From: an uncultured Granulosicoccaceae bacterium
GTDB taxonomy: Bacteria; Pseudomonadota; Gammaproteobacteria; Granulosicoccales; Granulosicoccaceae
Length of the DNA stretch: 64,000 nucleotides
Reading direction: 5' to 3'
Assembly (NCBI GenBank): GCA_938006335.1
Contig: CALLMF010000005.1
Location: forward strand, 62,001 to 126,000
Positions 1-7,682 of this stretch are shown here, piece after piece; positions within the stretch are counted from its first letter, which is position 1, and every line of letters begins with the position of its first letter. Made by a program: the position numbers and the translations under genes. Under the pieces are notes generated by a model, which was not told the DNA's origin, did no database searches, and worked only from the letters and a program-made list of their open reading frames with translations.

Positions 1-723
1 CAAGGCACGCTGAAGATCAACGCGATTCGCACCCCGGATAATGATCGAGCAGCCTTGCCTGACAGCTGTCTGGAAACCGACCCCATCCTAGCCAACATGG
101 CGGATCGTGATCGCTGCGAATTTCTGTCCGGTGCCTTGTCGACACACGATCGCATGCAGTTTGTGTACGGCTACACCGAGGCGCGACTCCGTGCCAGTGA
201 TGTGTCCGGTGCCTTGTCGAGCTTCTACCTGTATCACCGCTATGCCGGTGAGAACAATGTTGAAGCGGGTACGTTTTATCAGCACGGCCCCGAGATCGAC
301 ATCCTCGAGTACCTGGGCGAGAACCCCTTCGGCGACGAGGATGCCTTCCAGGTCCACCACTTCATTGACGTCAATACCGGCATGATTCGCTCATCGCCGA
401 CCAACAATCACGCCAAGGAAGACGGTGGTATCTACGGTGGCGAGTTCCATACCTTCAGCGCCTTGTGGGAGCCCAACCTCGTGATCTGGTATATCGATGG
501 TGTCGAGGTGCGACGTATCGACGGCCCGATGGTGTCTCAGCAACCGATGAACATCATCAACTACCTGGTCACGGGTTCTGGCTGGGCGCCCGAGCCGGAC
601 AACGACAATCCGCCGATCAGCCTGGAAGTCGATTACATCCGTGTCTATCAGCGTGATCAGTTCAAGGCGTCGATGTCCTGCGGCATTCCAGGTAGCGGTA
701 CAGCATGCCCCGCCGTTCAGTAG
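1..723 (+). CDS. GH16 family glycoside hydrolase, 3' part only
   Basis: The reading frame is open from the first base, so the 5' part lies outside the window; about 240 C-terminal residues are visible. The motif EIDILE (codons 292-309) is the GH16 active site of the beta-bulge type (ExDxxE), found in laminarinases, agarases and kappa-carrageenases; the first Glu is the expected nucleophile and the last the acid/base. Downstream, the stretch FHTFSALWEPNLVIWYIDG and a terminal DYIRVYQ strand are typical of the jelly-roll fold. The enzyme would hydrolyse a beta-glucan or galactan, presumably after secretion, but the signal peptide is not visible. Substrate cannot be assigned. The gene ends in TAG at 721-723 and is followed by a terminator. 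Confidence 0.85.
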   Translation, partial: QGTLKINAIRTPDNDRAALPDSCLETDPILANMADRDRCEFLSGALSTHDRMQFVYGYTEARLRASDVSGALSSFYLYHRYAGENNVEAGTFYQHGPEIDILEYLGENPFGDEDAFQVHHFIDVNTGMIRSSPTNNHAKEDGGIYGGEFHTFSALWEPNLVIWYIDGVEVRRIDGPMVSQQPMNIINYLVTGSGWAPEPDNDNPPISLEVDYIRVYQRDQFKASMSCGIPGSGTACPAVQ

Positions 724-742
724 GCTGGCAGTGATCGGACGT

Positions 743-771
743 GTTGACCCTGCGGGCTCCGCAGGGTCAAC
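743..771. repeat. perfect 13-bp inverted repeat after the GH16 gene
   Basis: Arms 743-755 and 759-771 pair perfectly around a GCT loop. It lies 20 bp after the GH16 stop codon and 11 bp before a second hairpin with a T-run. There is no T-run directly after it, so it is probably an RNA 3'-end stabilising hairpin or a protein-binding palindrome rather than a terminator by itself. Confidence 0.6.
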
Positions 772-782
772 CGCACGTAAAG

Positions 783-812
783 AGCCCGGACTTGACGTCC
801 GGGCTTTTTTTT
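783..812 (+). terminator. intrinsic terminator of the GH16 gene
   Basis: A 9-bp GC-rich stem (783-791 with 797-805, loop of five) is followed by eight T residues (805-812). It terminates rightward transcription coming from the GH16 gene, just before the convergent 3' end of mgtE at 821. Confidence 0.9.
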
Positions 813-820
813 GACCGCCC

Positions 821-2185
821 TTACAGTAACCAGGTCGCCAGGCCCAGAAACGTCACCAGGCCGACAACGTCCGTCACCGTGGTAAGCGCCACGCCACCGG
901 CCAGCGCAGGGTCAATGCCGAAACGCTTCATCAGCAGCGGCAGTACCAGACCGGCATAGGCGGCCGTGAACAGATTCACGATCAAGGCAACACCCAGTAT
1001 CAGACCGATGGTGGCTTCGCCGAACCAGAACCACACCAGCAGCGACACGATGCCTGCCCACAACAGCCCGTTGAGGAGTCCGATCGCCAACTCGCGCAAC
1101 AACAGATCCCGTGCGTTGTCGCGCGTAATCTGTCCCAGCGCCTGACTACGAATCACCAGTGTCAGGGTCTGACTGCCGGCAATTCCGCCCATGCTGGGTA
1201 CGACGCTCATCAGCACGGCGAGCAACACCACACGTTCCAGGGTCGCGTCGAACTGCGAGATGACCCACGATGCGAGCAGGGCGGTCAGCAGGTTCACACC
1301 CAGCCACACCGCACGTTTACGAGTGCTCTTGAGTATCGGCGCGAAGGTGTCGGCTTCCGGGTTGAGCCCGGCCATGCTCATTACCGACTGTTCTGCTTCC
1401 TCCCGAATGACGTCGACCACATCGTCGATGGTGACGCGGCCGATCAGTCGACCGTTGTCGTCGACGACGGGTGCGGACACCAGATCGTAGTCCTCGAAGC
1501 TGCGCGCAACATCGCTGGCTGGCATCAGTGCATCGAAGGGATCGAGTTCGTTCTTGATCGTCTCGCTCACCAGCGCGTCCCCCTGGCTGGTCAGCAGACG
1601 TCGCAGCGGTAGCTCGCCGCGGTAATGTCCGTAGCGATCGGTGACCCAGAGCCGATCGGTGTGGCGGGGCATCTCGCCACGAAGGCGCAGGTAACGCAAG
1701 ACCGTGTCGAGTGTGACGTCGCCGCGAACCGTAATGGTGTCAAGATTCATCAATCCGCCAGCGCTGTCCTCGGGATAGGACATGACCTGCTCAAGCCGTG
1801 CGCGATCCGCGCGACCCATGGCGGACAAGAGGTCTGTGGTCAGGCGGTCGGGCAGTGACTGAACGAAGTCAGCGAGATCGTCGGTGTCCAGCTGTTCGGT
1901 TGCCGCGCGCAGGGCATCGAGATCCATGTCGGCGACCAGCGATTCACGGACCTCATCGCCGACCTCCATCAGGACTTCGCCTTCGATGTCGGATTCCACC
2001 AGATCCCACAACAGCCGTCTTCGTACCGGCGGCAATGCCTCGAGGGCGTCACCGATTTCCGCCGGGTGCATGGCTTGCATTATCTTGCTTGCAGCGTCAC
2101 TGGAGCCCCGGCCGATGATGGCCGTGAGCTCGTCGCGGTCCTCGCTTTCGGTCTGCGGCCTCGTGTCTTCGTGGGTGTCGTTCAT
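821..2185 (-). CDS. mgtE: MgtE-family magnesium transporter
   Basis: A 454-residue protein in the usual size range for MgtE Mg2+ channels. The order is a helical N domain (about 20-130), a CBS pair (about 140-260; for example RLIGRVTIDDVVDVIREE), a connecting helix and five membrane segments (about 285-454). The C-terminal part has PSMGGIAGSQTLTL and the conserved ending GVALTTVTDVVGLVTFLGLA. The frame stays open upstream to 2476, but the ATG at 2185 gives the family N-terminus (MNDTHED) and avoids running into ptsI, so I chose it. It lies 46 bp after the ptsI stop at the end of the PTS gene string, a synteny common in Gammaproteobacteria with HprK. Gating by cytoplasmic Mg2+ through the CBS domains is family knowledge. 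Confidence 0.92.
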   Translation of the reverse strand: MNDTHEDTRPQTESEDRDELTAIIGRGSSDAASKIMQAMHPAEIGDALEALPPVRRRLLWDLVESDIEGEVLMEVGDEVRESLVADMDLDALRAATEQLDTDDLADFVQSLPDRLTTDLLSAMGRADRARLEQVMSYPEDSAGGLMNLDTITVRGDVTLDTVLRYLRLRGEMPRHTDRLWVTDRYGHYRGELPLRRLLTSQGDALVSETIKNELDPFDALMPASDVARSFEDYDLVSAPVVDDNGRLIGRVTIDDVVDVIREEAEQSVMSMAGLNPEADTFAPILKSTRKRAVWLGVNLLTALLASWVISQFDATLERVVLLAVLMSVVPSMGGIAGSQTLTLVIRSQALGQITRDNARDLLLRELAIGLLNGLLWAGIVSLLVWFWFGEATIGLILGVALIVNLFTAAYAGLVLPLLMKRFGIDPALAGGVALTTVTDVVGLVTFLGLATWLL

Positions 2186-2231
2186 GTTGGTAGTCGATTG
2201 AGGTCGAACCGCAAGGGCGTGAGCGTGCCGA

Positions 2232-3986
2232 TCAGGCGTTGATGCGCTCCAACAAGGCTTGACGCTCCTCGCGAGATGAGGCGTCCAGAAATGCCAGGGC
2301 CTGCTTGCGCAGCTTCGAGCGTTTGCAGGTGACCAGCGAGCGCTTGACCTGCAGCAACAGGCTCGGCGGCATGCTGAACTCGGTGAGTCCGAGGCCGAGC
2401 AGCAGCCGCGCATAGCGGGTGTCGCCAGCCATCTCCCCACAGAGAGCGACGGGCTTGCCAGCACTCTGTCCCGCATCGATGACCTGCTTGATCAAACGGA
2501 GCACGCTGGCATGAATCGGCTCGTACAGATAGTTCACTTGATCATCAACGCGATCGATCGCCAGTGTGTACTGAATCAGATCGTTGGTGCCAATCGAGAG
2601 AAAATCGAGTTCCTCGGCAAACTGGTCTGCAATGAGGGCAGCAGCCGGCACTTCGATCATCCCCCCGATCGGGAGATTCTCGTCAAAATCGAGGCCCTCT
2701 GACCGCAGGCTTTCCTTGACCTGAGCGATCAATTGCTGGGACTGTCGGATCTCTTCCATGTTGGTGAGCATCGGCAACAGCGCGCGGACCGGGCCCTTGG
2801 CCGACGCACGAAATATCGCCCGTAGCTGAGGGGTAAACAGTGAAGGCTCGGACAGACTCAGTCGGATGCCTCGCAGGCCGAGGGCAGGATTGCTGTCTGT
2901 GGGCCGGTTACCGGTGTCGGTGACGCCGGGCAAGTTCTTGTCGGCGCCGAGGTCGATGGTGCGGATGGTCAGCGGCGCACCTTTCAGGGCTCTGAGCACG
3001 CGCTGGTAGACACGCAGGTGCTCGGCCTCGGTGGGTGTGGTTTCCCGATTGAGATAGAGGAACTCGGTGCGGTACAAGCCGACGCCTGCAGCGTTGACGC
3101 GCTTGAGAGCCTTGATGTCTTCTTCGATATCGATATTCGCCATCAGGCTCAGCTCGACACCATCGGTCGTCGTGCTCTCGGTATCTATGAGCTTCTTGAG
3201 ATCGCGGGTCTCCTGTCGCAGGCGCTTCTGTTCGTTGCGCAGATCGACCAGCAATGCCTCGGTGGTCTCGGCATACATCATTCCGTTGACGCCATCGATG
3301 GCCACCGTTTCGCCCGTCTTGATGTAACGCCTTGCGCCATGGACGCCAACGATTGCTGGTAGCCCGAGGCTGCGTGCGAGTATTGCGGTGTGCGACAAGG
3401 GCCCGCCGGATTCGGTGACAAAGCCCGCAACGCCGTGGTGCTGCATGGCAACCGTATCCGCCGGTGTCAGGTCATCCGCCACGACTATTCGTCCTGACCA
3501 GTGATCGCCACCCATGCTGAAGTCGCTTATCCCCACATGTGACTCGTCCACGTCCAGCGCGCGCAGCACCGAGTCGATGACATGCCTTACATCATCGATT
3601 CGCGTGGCAAGGTTTCTATCTTCCATGGCGTCGAATGCACGGGCCAGCTCCTGCATCTGCCGATGCAGCGCCGCCTCTGCGTTGATCTGTTCGGTCTTGA
3701 TGATGGTGATCGTGCGCTCGGAGAAGAAGCTGTCGTCGAGCATCAGAATGTGCGTTTCAATGAACGCACTGACATCGGTTGGTGCGTCCTTGGGGATCGA
3801 GTCCCGAACTGCGAGCAATTGCGCGCGCGCTGTCTTCAGCGCACGCTTGAGACGGCGCACCTCGGCCGTGGTTTCCTTCTTGTTGAGCGCACGTTCGGAC
3901 ACATCCACGCTGTCGCGGCGCAGCGTCAGCGCCTCACCGATAGCGATGCCGGTAGATACCGCTATCCCACTGAACTCAATGGTCAT
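2232..3986 (-). CDS. ptsI: PTS enzyme I (phosphoenolpyruvate-protein phosphotransferase)
   Basis: A 584-residue cytoplasmic enzyme that takes phosphate from PEP and passes it to HPr. The phosphorylated histidine lies in GGPLSHTAILARSLG (His about 199); the N-terminal helical part binds HPr. The C-terminal PEP-binding barrel shows NIDIEEDIKAL, GVGLYRTEFLY, GLRGIRLSL and SIGTNDLIQYTLAIDR, and the conserved Cys sits in VALCGEMAGD. There is no GAF domain, so it is a classical EI rather than EI-Ntr (PtsP). It follows ptsH by 9 bp. No sugar-specific EIIB/EIIC gene is visible here, so the chain probably serves a regulatory role with PtsN and HprK; that is inference. Confidence 0.95.
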   Translation of the reverse strand: MTIEFSGIAVSTGIAIGEALTLRRDSVDVSERALNKKETTAEVRRLKRALKTARAQLLAVRDSIPKDAPTDVSAFIETHILMLDDSFFSERTITIIKTEQINAEAALHRQMQELARAFDAMEDRNLATRIDDVRHVIDSVLRALDVDESHVGISDFSMGGDHWSGRIVVADDLTPADTVAMQHHGVAGFVTESGGPLSHTAILARSLGLPAIVGVHGARRYIKTGETVAIDGVNGMMYAETTEALLVDLRNEQKRLRQETRDLKKLIDTESTTTDGVELSLMANIDIEEDIKALKRVNAAGVGLYRTEFLYLNRETTPTEAEHLRVYQRVLRALKGAPLTIRTIDLGADKNLPGVTDTGNRPTDSNPALGLRGIRLSLSEPSLFTPQLRAIFRASAKGPVRALLPMLTNMEEIRQSQQLIAQVKESLRSEGLDFDENLPIGGMIEVPAAALIADQFAEELDFLSIGTNDLIQYTLAIDRVDDQVNYLYEPIHASVLRLIKQVIDAGQSAGKPVALCGEMAGDTRYARLLLGLGLTEFSMPPSLLLQVKRSLVTCKRSKLRKQALAFLDASSREERQALLERINA

Positions 3987-3995
3987 GGACGCTGC

Positions 3996-4265
3996 TTATT
4001 CATCTTCGTCGAAGCGGCGCTCGATCAGATCGGCAATGGCGTCGATGGCATCAGCAGCATCATCACCTTCGGCATACACGGTGACGTGCGAGCCACAACC
4101 GGCGGCAAGCATCATGACCCCCATTATGCTTTTTGAATTCACGCGCTGGCCATCCTTCTCTATGTCGATATCGGAGGCGAACGTGGCCGATAGCTTGACC
4201 AGTTTGGCGGCCGCCCGCGCATGCAGCCCGAGGCGGTTGATGATCTCGAGGTCGCGACTGATCAC
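3996..4265 (-). CDS. ptsH: HPr phosphocarrier protein
   Basis: An 89-residue HPr. His15 in NRLGLHARAAAKLV is the site phosphorylated by enzyme I, and Ser46 in NSKSIMGVMMLAA is the site used by HPr kinase; both are at canonical positions. The start is GTG at 4265, which overlaps the rapZ stop by four bases (GTGA), pointing to translational coupling. An EIIA-Man-type gene is often found between rapZ and ptsH in proteobacteria; here the two genes overlap directly. The acidic tail RRFDEDE ends the protein. Having both phosphorylation sites, with hprK two genes upstream, implies that this HPr integrates PEP-dependent and ATP-dependent phosphorylation. Confidence 0.95.
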   Translation of the reverse strand: MISRDLEIINRLGLHARAAAKLVKLSATFASDIDIEKDGQRVNSKSIMGVMMLAAGCGSHVTVYAEGDDAADAIDAIADLIERRFDEDE

Positions 4266-5221
4266 GAGGGTTCCACTGTCTGGTCGATGAGGGGGGCCAT
4301 GCTGCCGTCCATGTTCACGATATCGCCGAGTTCGCGATGGCGTAGCGATACGCCGTCATTGTGTTGCGAAAAGTGCGTTGCCAGTCGTTCCGACAGGTAG
4401 ACCGATCGATGGCGCCCGCCGGTGCACCCGATGGATACCGTCAGGTAAGCGCGGTTTTCGGCCTGGAACAACGGTAGCCAGCGAGCGATGAAGTCGCGTA
4501 TGTGACTGAACATGTCTTCCACATCGGGTTGACGTTGGAGGTAGTCGATGATGGGTTGTTCGCGGCCGTTGTAGGCGCGCAATTCCGGCTCCCAGTAGGG
4601 ATTCGGCAAGCAGCGCACATCGAAGGTGAAGTCGGAGCTGGCGGGCGTGCCGTGCTTGAACCCGAAAGACTGGAAGATCAGTGACAGGCCTCTGGCGTTT
4701 CTGCCAAGCAGGTAGGTGCGAATGATATCGCGTAGCTCGTGCAGATTGAGTTGCGTGGTATCGATGACCAGATCCGCCTGGGCCTTGACCGAATCGAGAG
4801 CGCGCTCTTCGTCGTCGATCGCGTTGATCAACGGTCGCTCCTTGCTGCTCAATGGATGCCTGCGGCGTGTTTCGGAAAAGCGTGTCACCAGAGTAGAGCG
4901 GTCGGCGTACAGGAACAGCATCTCGACGTCCACGTCACCGCGCTCGCGCAGGTTCTTCATCATTGACAGCAAGGCATCGCTGGAGCCGCGCTCGCTCCGC
5001 ATGTCGATACCAATGGCAAGTCGCTCGTACTGTGCGGCATGCTCCGCGATGAGGCGGTCGATCACGTCCGGCAGCAGTGTGGCCGGAAGATTGTCGATGC
5101 AGAAGAATCCCTCGTCCTCAAGCGTCGCGAGGGCGACACTCTTGCCGGCTCCCGACAACCCGGACACGATAGACAAGCGTGGCGTGTGGGGGGGGCGTCC
5201 GTCGCGTGGAGAGGTGTGCAT
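4262..5221 (-). CDS. rapZ: RapZ-family nucleotide-binding protein / RNase adapter
   Basis: A 319-residue protein (E. coli RapZ is 284). The N-terminal P-loop GLSGAGKS (about residues 20-27) is followed by GFFCIDNLPATLL, and the C-terminal domain has SIGCTGGRHRSVYLSERL, all diagnostic of the YvcJ/RapZ family. In E. coli RapZ binds GlcN6P and steers small RNAs of the glmS circuit to RNase E; whether that holds here is not shown by sequence. The ATG at 5221 shares one base with the hprK stop (TGATG arrangement) and the stop overlaps the ptsH start, so the gene sits in a tightly coupled hprK-rapZ-ptsH-ptsI unit. Confidence 0.93.
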   Translation of the reverse strand: MHTSPRDGRPPHTPRLSIVSGLSGAGKSVALATLEDEGFFCIDNLPATLLPDVIDRLIAEHAAQYERLAIGIDMRSERGSSDALLSMMKNLRERGDVDVEMLFLYADRSTLVTRFSETRRRHPLSSKERPLINAIDDEERALDSVKAQADLVIDTTQLNLHELRDIIRTYLLGRNARGLSLIFQSFGFKHGTPASSDFTFDVRCLPNPYWEPELRAYNGREQPIIDYLQRQPDVEDMFSHIRDFIARWLPLFQAENRAYLTVSIGCTGGRHRSVYLSERLATHFSQHNDGVSLRHRELGDIVNMDGSMAPLIDQTVEPS

Positions 5222-6234
5222 CAGCTGGTTTCCGCGGAGTCGCTTTCTGGCGCGGTGCCCGACGGCGCACGCCCAGTTGGCGTTCTACCTGTCAAAAGGC
5301 GTGCCTGCTTTTCCACAAGGTCTCTTGTGGCGGAGTAGCCACCGGCTCTGAGTATGTGGTCTCGAACAGCCGCCTCGACGAGTACGGCGAGGTTTCTGCC
5401 CGGAGCGACCGGTATGGTGCGCTCGGCGATTTCCGTGCCCAGCAAGGTGCGTGTGGTCGACGGCTCGGACATGCGGCTGCCCTCAAAACTCAGCCCTTCC
5501 AGGTTTTCGCCCGAGACCGCACGCAGGTGAATGATGAAACGCAAGATCTTGCGCCTACGCGTGTGAGCATCACCGTACATGCGAGCAATGTTCAGCACGC
5601 CGAGCCCTCTTACCTCGAGAAAATCCTGTAACAGCGGCGGACAGCGACACTCGATCGTGTTCAGTGCAATGCGGCTGAACTCCGGAGCGTCGTCAGCGAC
5701 CAGAATGTGCCCGCGGCTCACCAGCTCCAGTGCCAGTTCGCTCTTGCCAACGCTCGCGTCGCCAGTAATCAGGATTCCGGTACCGAGCACGTCCATCATG
5801 ACCCCGTGCACGATCTCGCGTTCCGCGAGCGCCCGACTGAGTTCGTGGCGAAGGGCCTTGAGAAGTTCTCCGTATGGAAGCTGAGACCTGATCAGCGCGA
5901 TGCCGCCACTGTCGGCCAGGTTTTTCAGTGCATCCGGTGGAGAGAGCCCGTCGCTCACGATGAACAGGTCCGATGCCGAGGTCAGCGCGTACTCGAAGCG
6001 GTCGTGCTCGAAGGCATCGGGCTCGGCAAAGCTGCGCACCTCCGCAGCTCCCAACAACTGGATGCGATTCGCGCTGTTGTAGTTGAGAGGGCCCAGCAGT
6101 CGCGGGCGACGACCCGCGTCCACGTCTCGAGTCAGAACGCGATTCTGACCCGCGTCGCCGGCAATCCAGTCGAGTTTGAGATCGGTTTCGAACCGCTCGA
6201 ACGCATCAGCAACACTCAGACGTGGGAAAGCCAC
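5221..6234 (-). CDS. hprK: HPr kinase/phosphorylase
   Basis: About 337 residues if read from the GTG at 6234. The P-loop GDASVGKSELALELVSRGH and the following LVADDA, then the HprK signature EVRGLGVLNI, identify the C-terminal kinase domain. The N-terminal domain begins with LSVADAFERFETDLKLDWIAG. The enzyme phosphorylates HPr on Ser46 and removes the phosphate. The frame is open to 6351, inside ptsN; GTG 6234 lies four bases after the ptsN stop and matches where the family N-terminus begins, but its ribosome binding site is weak, so an internal ATG upstream (6291) cannot be excluded. A Pro/Thr/Ser-rich tail of about 25 residues follows the catalytic domain and looks disordered. Confidence 0.9.
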   Translation of the reverse strand: MAFPRLSVADAFERFETDLKLDWIAGDAGQNRVLTRDVDAGRRPRLLGPLNYNSANRIQLLGAAEVRSFAEPDAFEHDRFEYALTSASDLFIVSDGLSPPDALKNLADSGGIALIRSQLPYGELLKALRHELSRALAEREIVHGVMMDVLGTGILITGDASVGKSELALELVSRGHILVADDAPEFSRIALNTIECRCPPLLQDFLEVRGLGVLNIARMYGDAHTRRRKILRFIIHLRAVSGENLEGLSFEGSRMSEPSTTRTLLGTEIAERTIPVAPGRNLAVLVEAAVRDHILRAGGYSATRDLVEKQARLLTGRTPTGRAPSGTAPESDSAETS

Positions 6235-6238
6235 GGAA

Positions 6239-6757
6239 TCAGGTGGCGGGTGGCGCAGAGTCCAGGCGCGTGAGCAGCACGCTGCCGTCATCGCACTCGC
6301 GCATGGCATCTCGCTGCGCGGGATCGCTGAATCGTTTGGCGAGACCCGCAAGGATCTTCAGATGCTCGTCGTTGCAGTCTTCAGGCACGAGCAGGCCGAG
6401 AACGACATCCACGGCCATGTCGTCTGCAGCATCGAAATCGACCCCTTCGTTCAGCGTGACGAGGGCTGCCAGCGGCTCCTCGATGCCGGCCAGGCGGCTG
6501 TGTGGCAAGGCGATGCCGTGGCCAATACCCGTACTCCCCAGCCGTTCGCGACTGATCAGGGCGTCGAGTATGGTCATATCCGACAGGGCGGCAGGCTCCC
6601 GCGTCGTGTCGGGGTCGTCGTCCTCTGCGGCGGACTCGGCGTCGCGAAGAGAGGCGCCGAGCAATTCCGCAACGGTCTGCAACGCGCGCTTCTTGCTGTG
6701 TATCTCGCACCGACATCGAATGCGGTCTGGCGAGAGAAGGTCTGGCAGGTCAGTCAT
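6239..6757 (-). CDS. ptsN: Nitrogen regulatory EIIA (PtsN)
   Basis: A 172-residue EIIA of the fructose/mannitol fold. The phospho-accepting histidine is in GIGHGIALPHSRL (about His86), preceded by LDALISRERLGSTG. In this family PtsN regulates K+ transport, nitrogen and stress responses according to its phosphorylation state. Compared with E. coli PtsN there is an extra acidic, probably disordered stretch of about 17 residues around residues 42-57. It is the first gene after a terminator-like hairpin following hpf and leads into hprK with a 4-base gap, so it probably starts the PTS transcription unit. Confidence 0.93.
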   Translation of the reverse strand: MTDLPDLLSPDRIRCRCEIHSKKRALQTVAELLGASLRDAESAAEDDDPDTTREPAALSDMTILDALISRERLGSTGIGHGIALPHSRLAGIEEPLAALVTLNEGVDFDAADDMAVDVVLGLLVPEDCNDEHLKILAGLAKRFSDPAQRDAMRECDDGSVLLTRLDSAPPAT

Positions 6758-6790
6758 GCGCTACTGCGTTCTGGAACATCATGTGACGAG

Positions 6791-6820
6791 TCTATAGCGC
6801 GCGCCATTTCGCCGCCGTAA
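6791..6820 (-). promoter_or_regulatory. candidate promoter for ptsN-hprK-rapZ-ptsH-ptsI
   Basis: On the minus strand TTACGG (6820-6815) is followed after 18 bp by TATAGA (6796-6791), ahead of the ptsN ATG at 6757. It lies downstream of the hpf terminator, where a promoter would be needed. The -35 match is modest, so this is a suggestion only. Confidence 0.3.
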
Positions 6821-6864
6821 GTGAGTAGCGCCAAATTGATAGTGCAGGGAACAGGTGTCATGCC

Positions 6865-6912
6865 AAAAACACAACACGAGCTGCGCGAGGCCAAGTGTCG
6901 CGCAGCTCGTGT
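6865..6912 (-). terminator. intrinsic terminator between hpf and ptsN
   Basis: Arms 6874-6888 and 6898-6912 form a perfect 15-bp stem with a 9-base loop; on the minus strand it is followed by TGTGTTTTT. It lies about 50 bp after the hpf stop and would end, or attenuate, transcripts coming from rpoN-hpf before ptsN. Confidence 0.85.
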
Positions 6913-6963
6913 CGGGATGTCATGGCGTGTTCGCCACAGTCAATAAGGGCGCTGGAAATGCGG

Positions 6964-7323
6964 CTAGTCGGGCTCGGTTTCCGTAATATCGATCGGGTCC
7001 TCGACCGGATCCGGCGGGGCAGGTTGTCGTCGCAGTGTCTTGCTGTTCATTTCCTTGTGTCTGATCAGCTGGCGATCAAGCTTGTCGGTCAACAGATCGA
7101 TGGCTGCGTACATGTCGGGCTCGGTGGTGTCGGCGTACAAGCGTGCCCCCGAGACGTTGATTGTGGCCTCCGCCTTCTGGCGTGTTTTCTCCTCGACCGT
7201 CAGGATCACGTGAATGTCCGACATGTGCGTCGAATGGCGCTGCAAGCGCTTCATCTTGCCGGTGACGTAGTCGTGCATCGACTGTGTGACATCAACGTGG
7301 TGACCGGTTACGGTGAGGTTCAT
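6964..7323 (-). CDS. hpf: Ribosome hibernation promoting factor (short HPF)
   Basis: A 119-residue protein that binds the 30S subunit and helps form inactive 100S ribosomes in slow growth. It begins MNLTVTGHHVDVTQSM and continues with the beta-alpha-beta-beta-beta-alpha HPF/YfiA core, including INVSGARLYADTTEPDMYAAIDLL. The C-terminal 25 residues are acidic and Pro-rich. The ATG at 7323 has a good ribosome binding site (GGGAG six bases upstream); the frame is open further upstream but without family similarity. It is downstream of rpoN, the standard gammaproteobacterial order, though the 359-bp gap here is unusually long. Confidence 0.93.
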   Translation of the reverse strand: MNLTVTGHHVDVTQSMHDYVTGKMKRLQRHSTHMSDIHVILTVEEKTRQKAEATINVSGARLYADTTEPDMYAAIDLLTDKLDRQLIRHKEMNSKTLRRQPAPPDPVEDPIDITETEPD

Positions 7324-7682
7324 AAGCGTCTCCCGAGACAGGCCCTTGCGGGCCGAAAGTGAGTGGTCTGACAAAATCGCCCGCAGAGCGGTGTGCAAAG
7401 GTGTGCACACCGGAGTCAGCGTGACGAGAGGTGGGGTCGGACCGACCCCAGGCATGAACGGAGCTTGTCGTTCATGTAGCTTGCCGTGCAGAGCGGCTGG
7501 CATCAAGCCAAGTCCGGGCCTCTGGGCGCTTGGCTGCGCTGGCGTTGTGCGTGTTAAGGCGGGTGCTGAAGTTACGCAGCAGAATTTGCCGTGCAAGAAT
7601 CTGTCGTGCAACAAGGTGCCGCGCCGCGCGTCACGTGATGTCGACGCGTTATGAGTATGTGTGTGCTCGCGTGGGCGTGAAC
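7324..7682. other. long intergenic region between rpoN and hpf with hairpins
   Basis: No convincing gene is present. It contains a 10-bp palindrome (7401-7410), a 9-bp inverted repeat with a 1-base loop (7432-7450, core GGGGTCGG/CCGACCCC) and an 8-bp inverted repeat (7453-7460 with 7469-7476). The hpf ribosome binding site is at its left end. I see no strong sigma-70 or sigma-54 promoter. The paired hairpins resemble a REP-type element; a similar GGGGTCGG hairpin occurs on the other side of rpoN. Confidence 0.5.
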
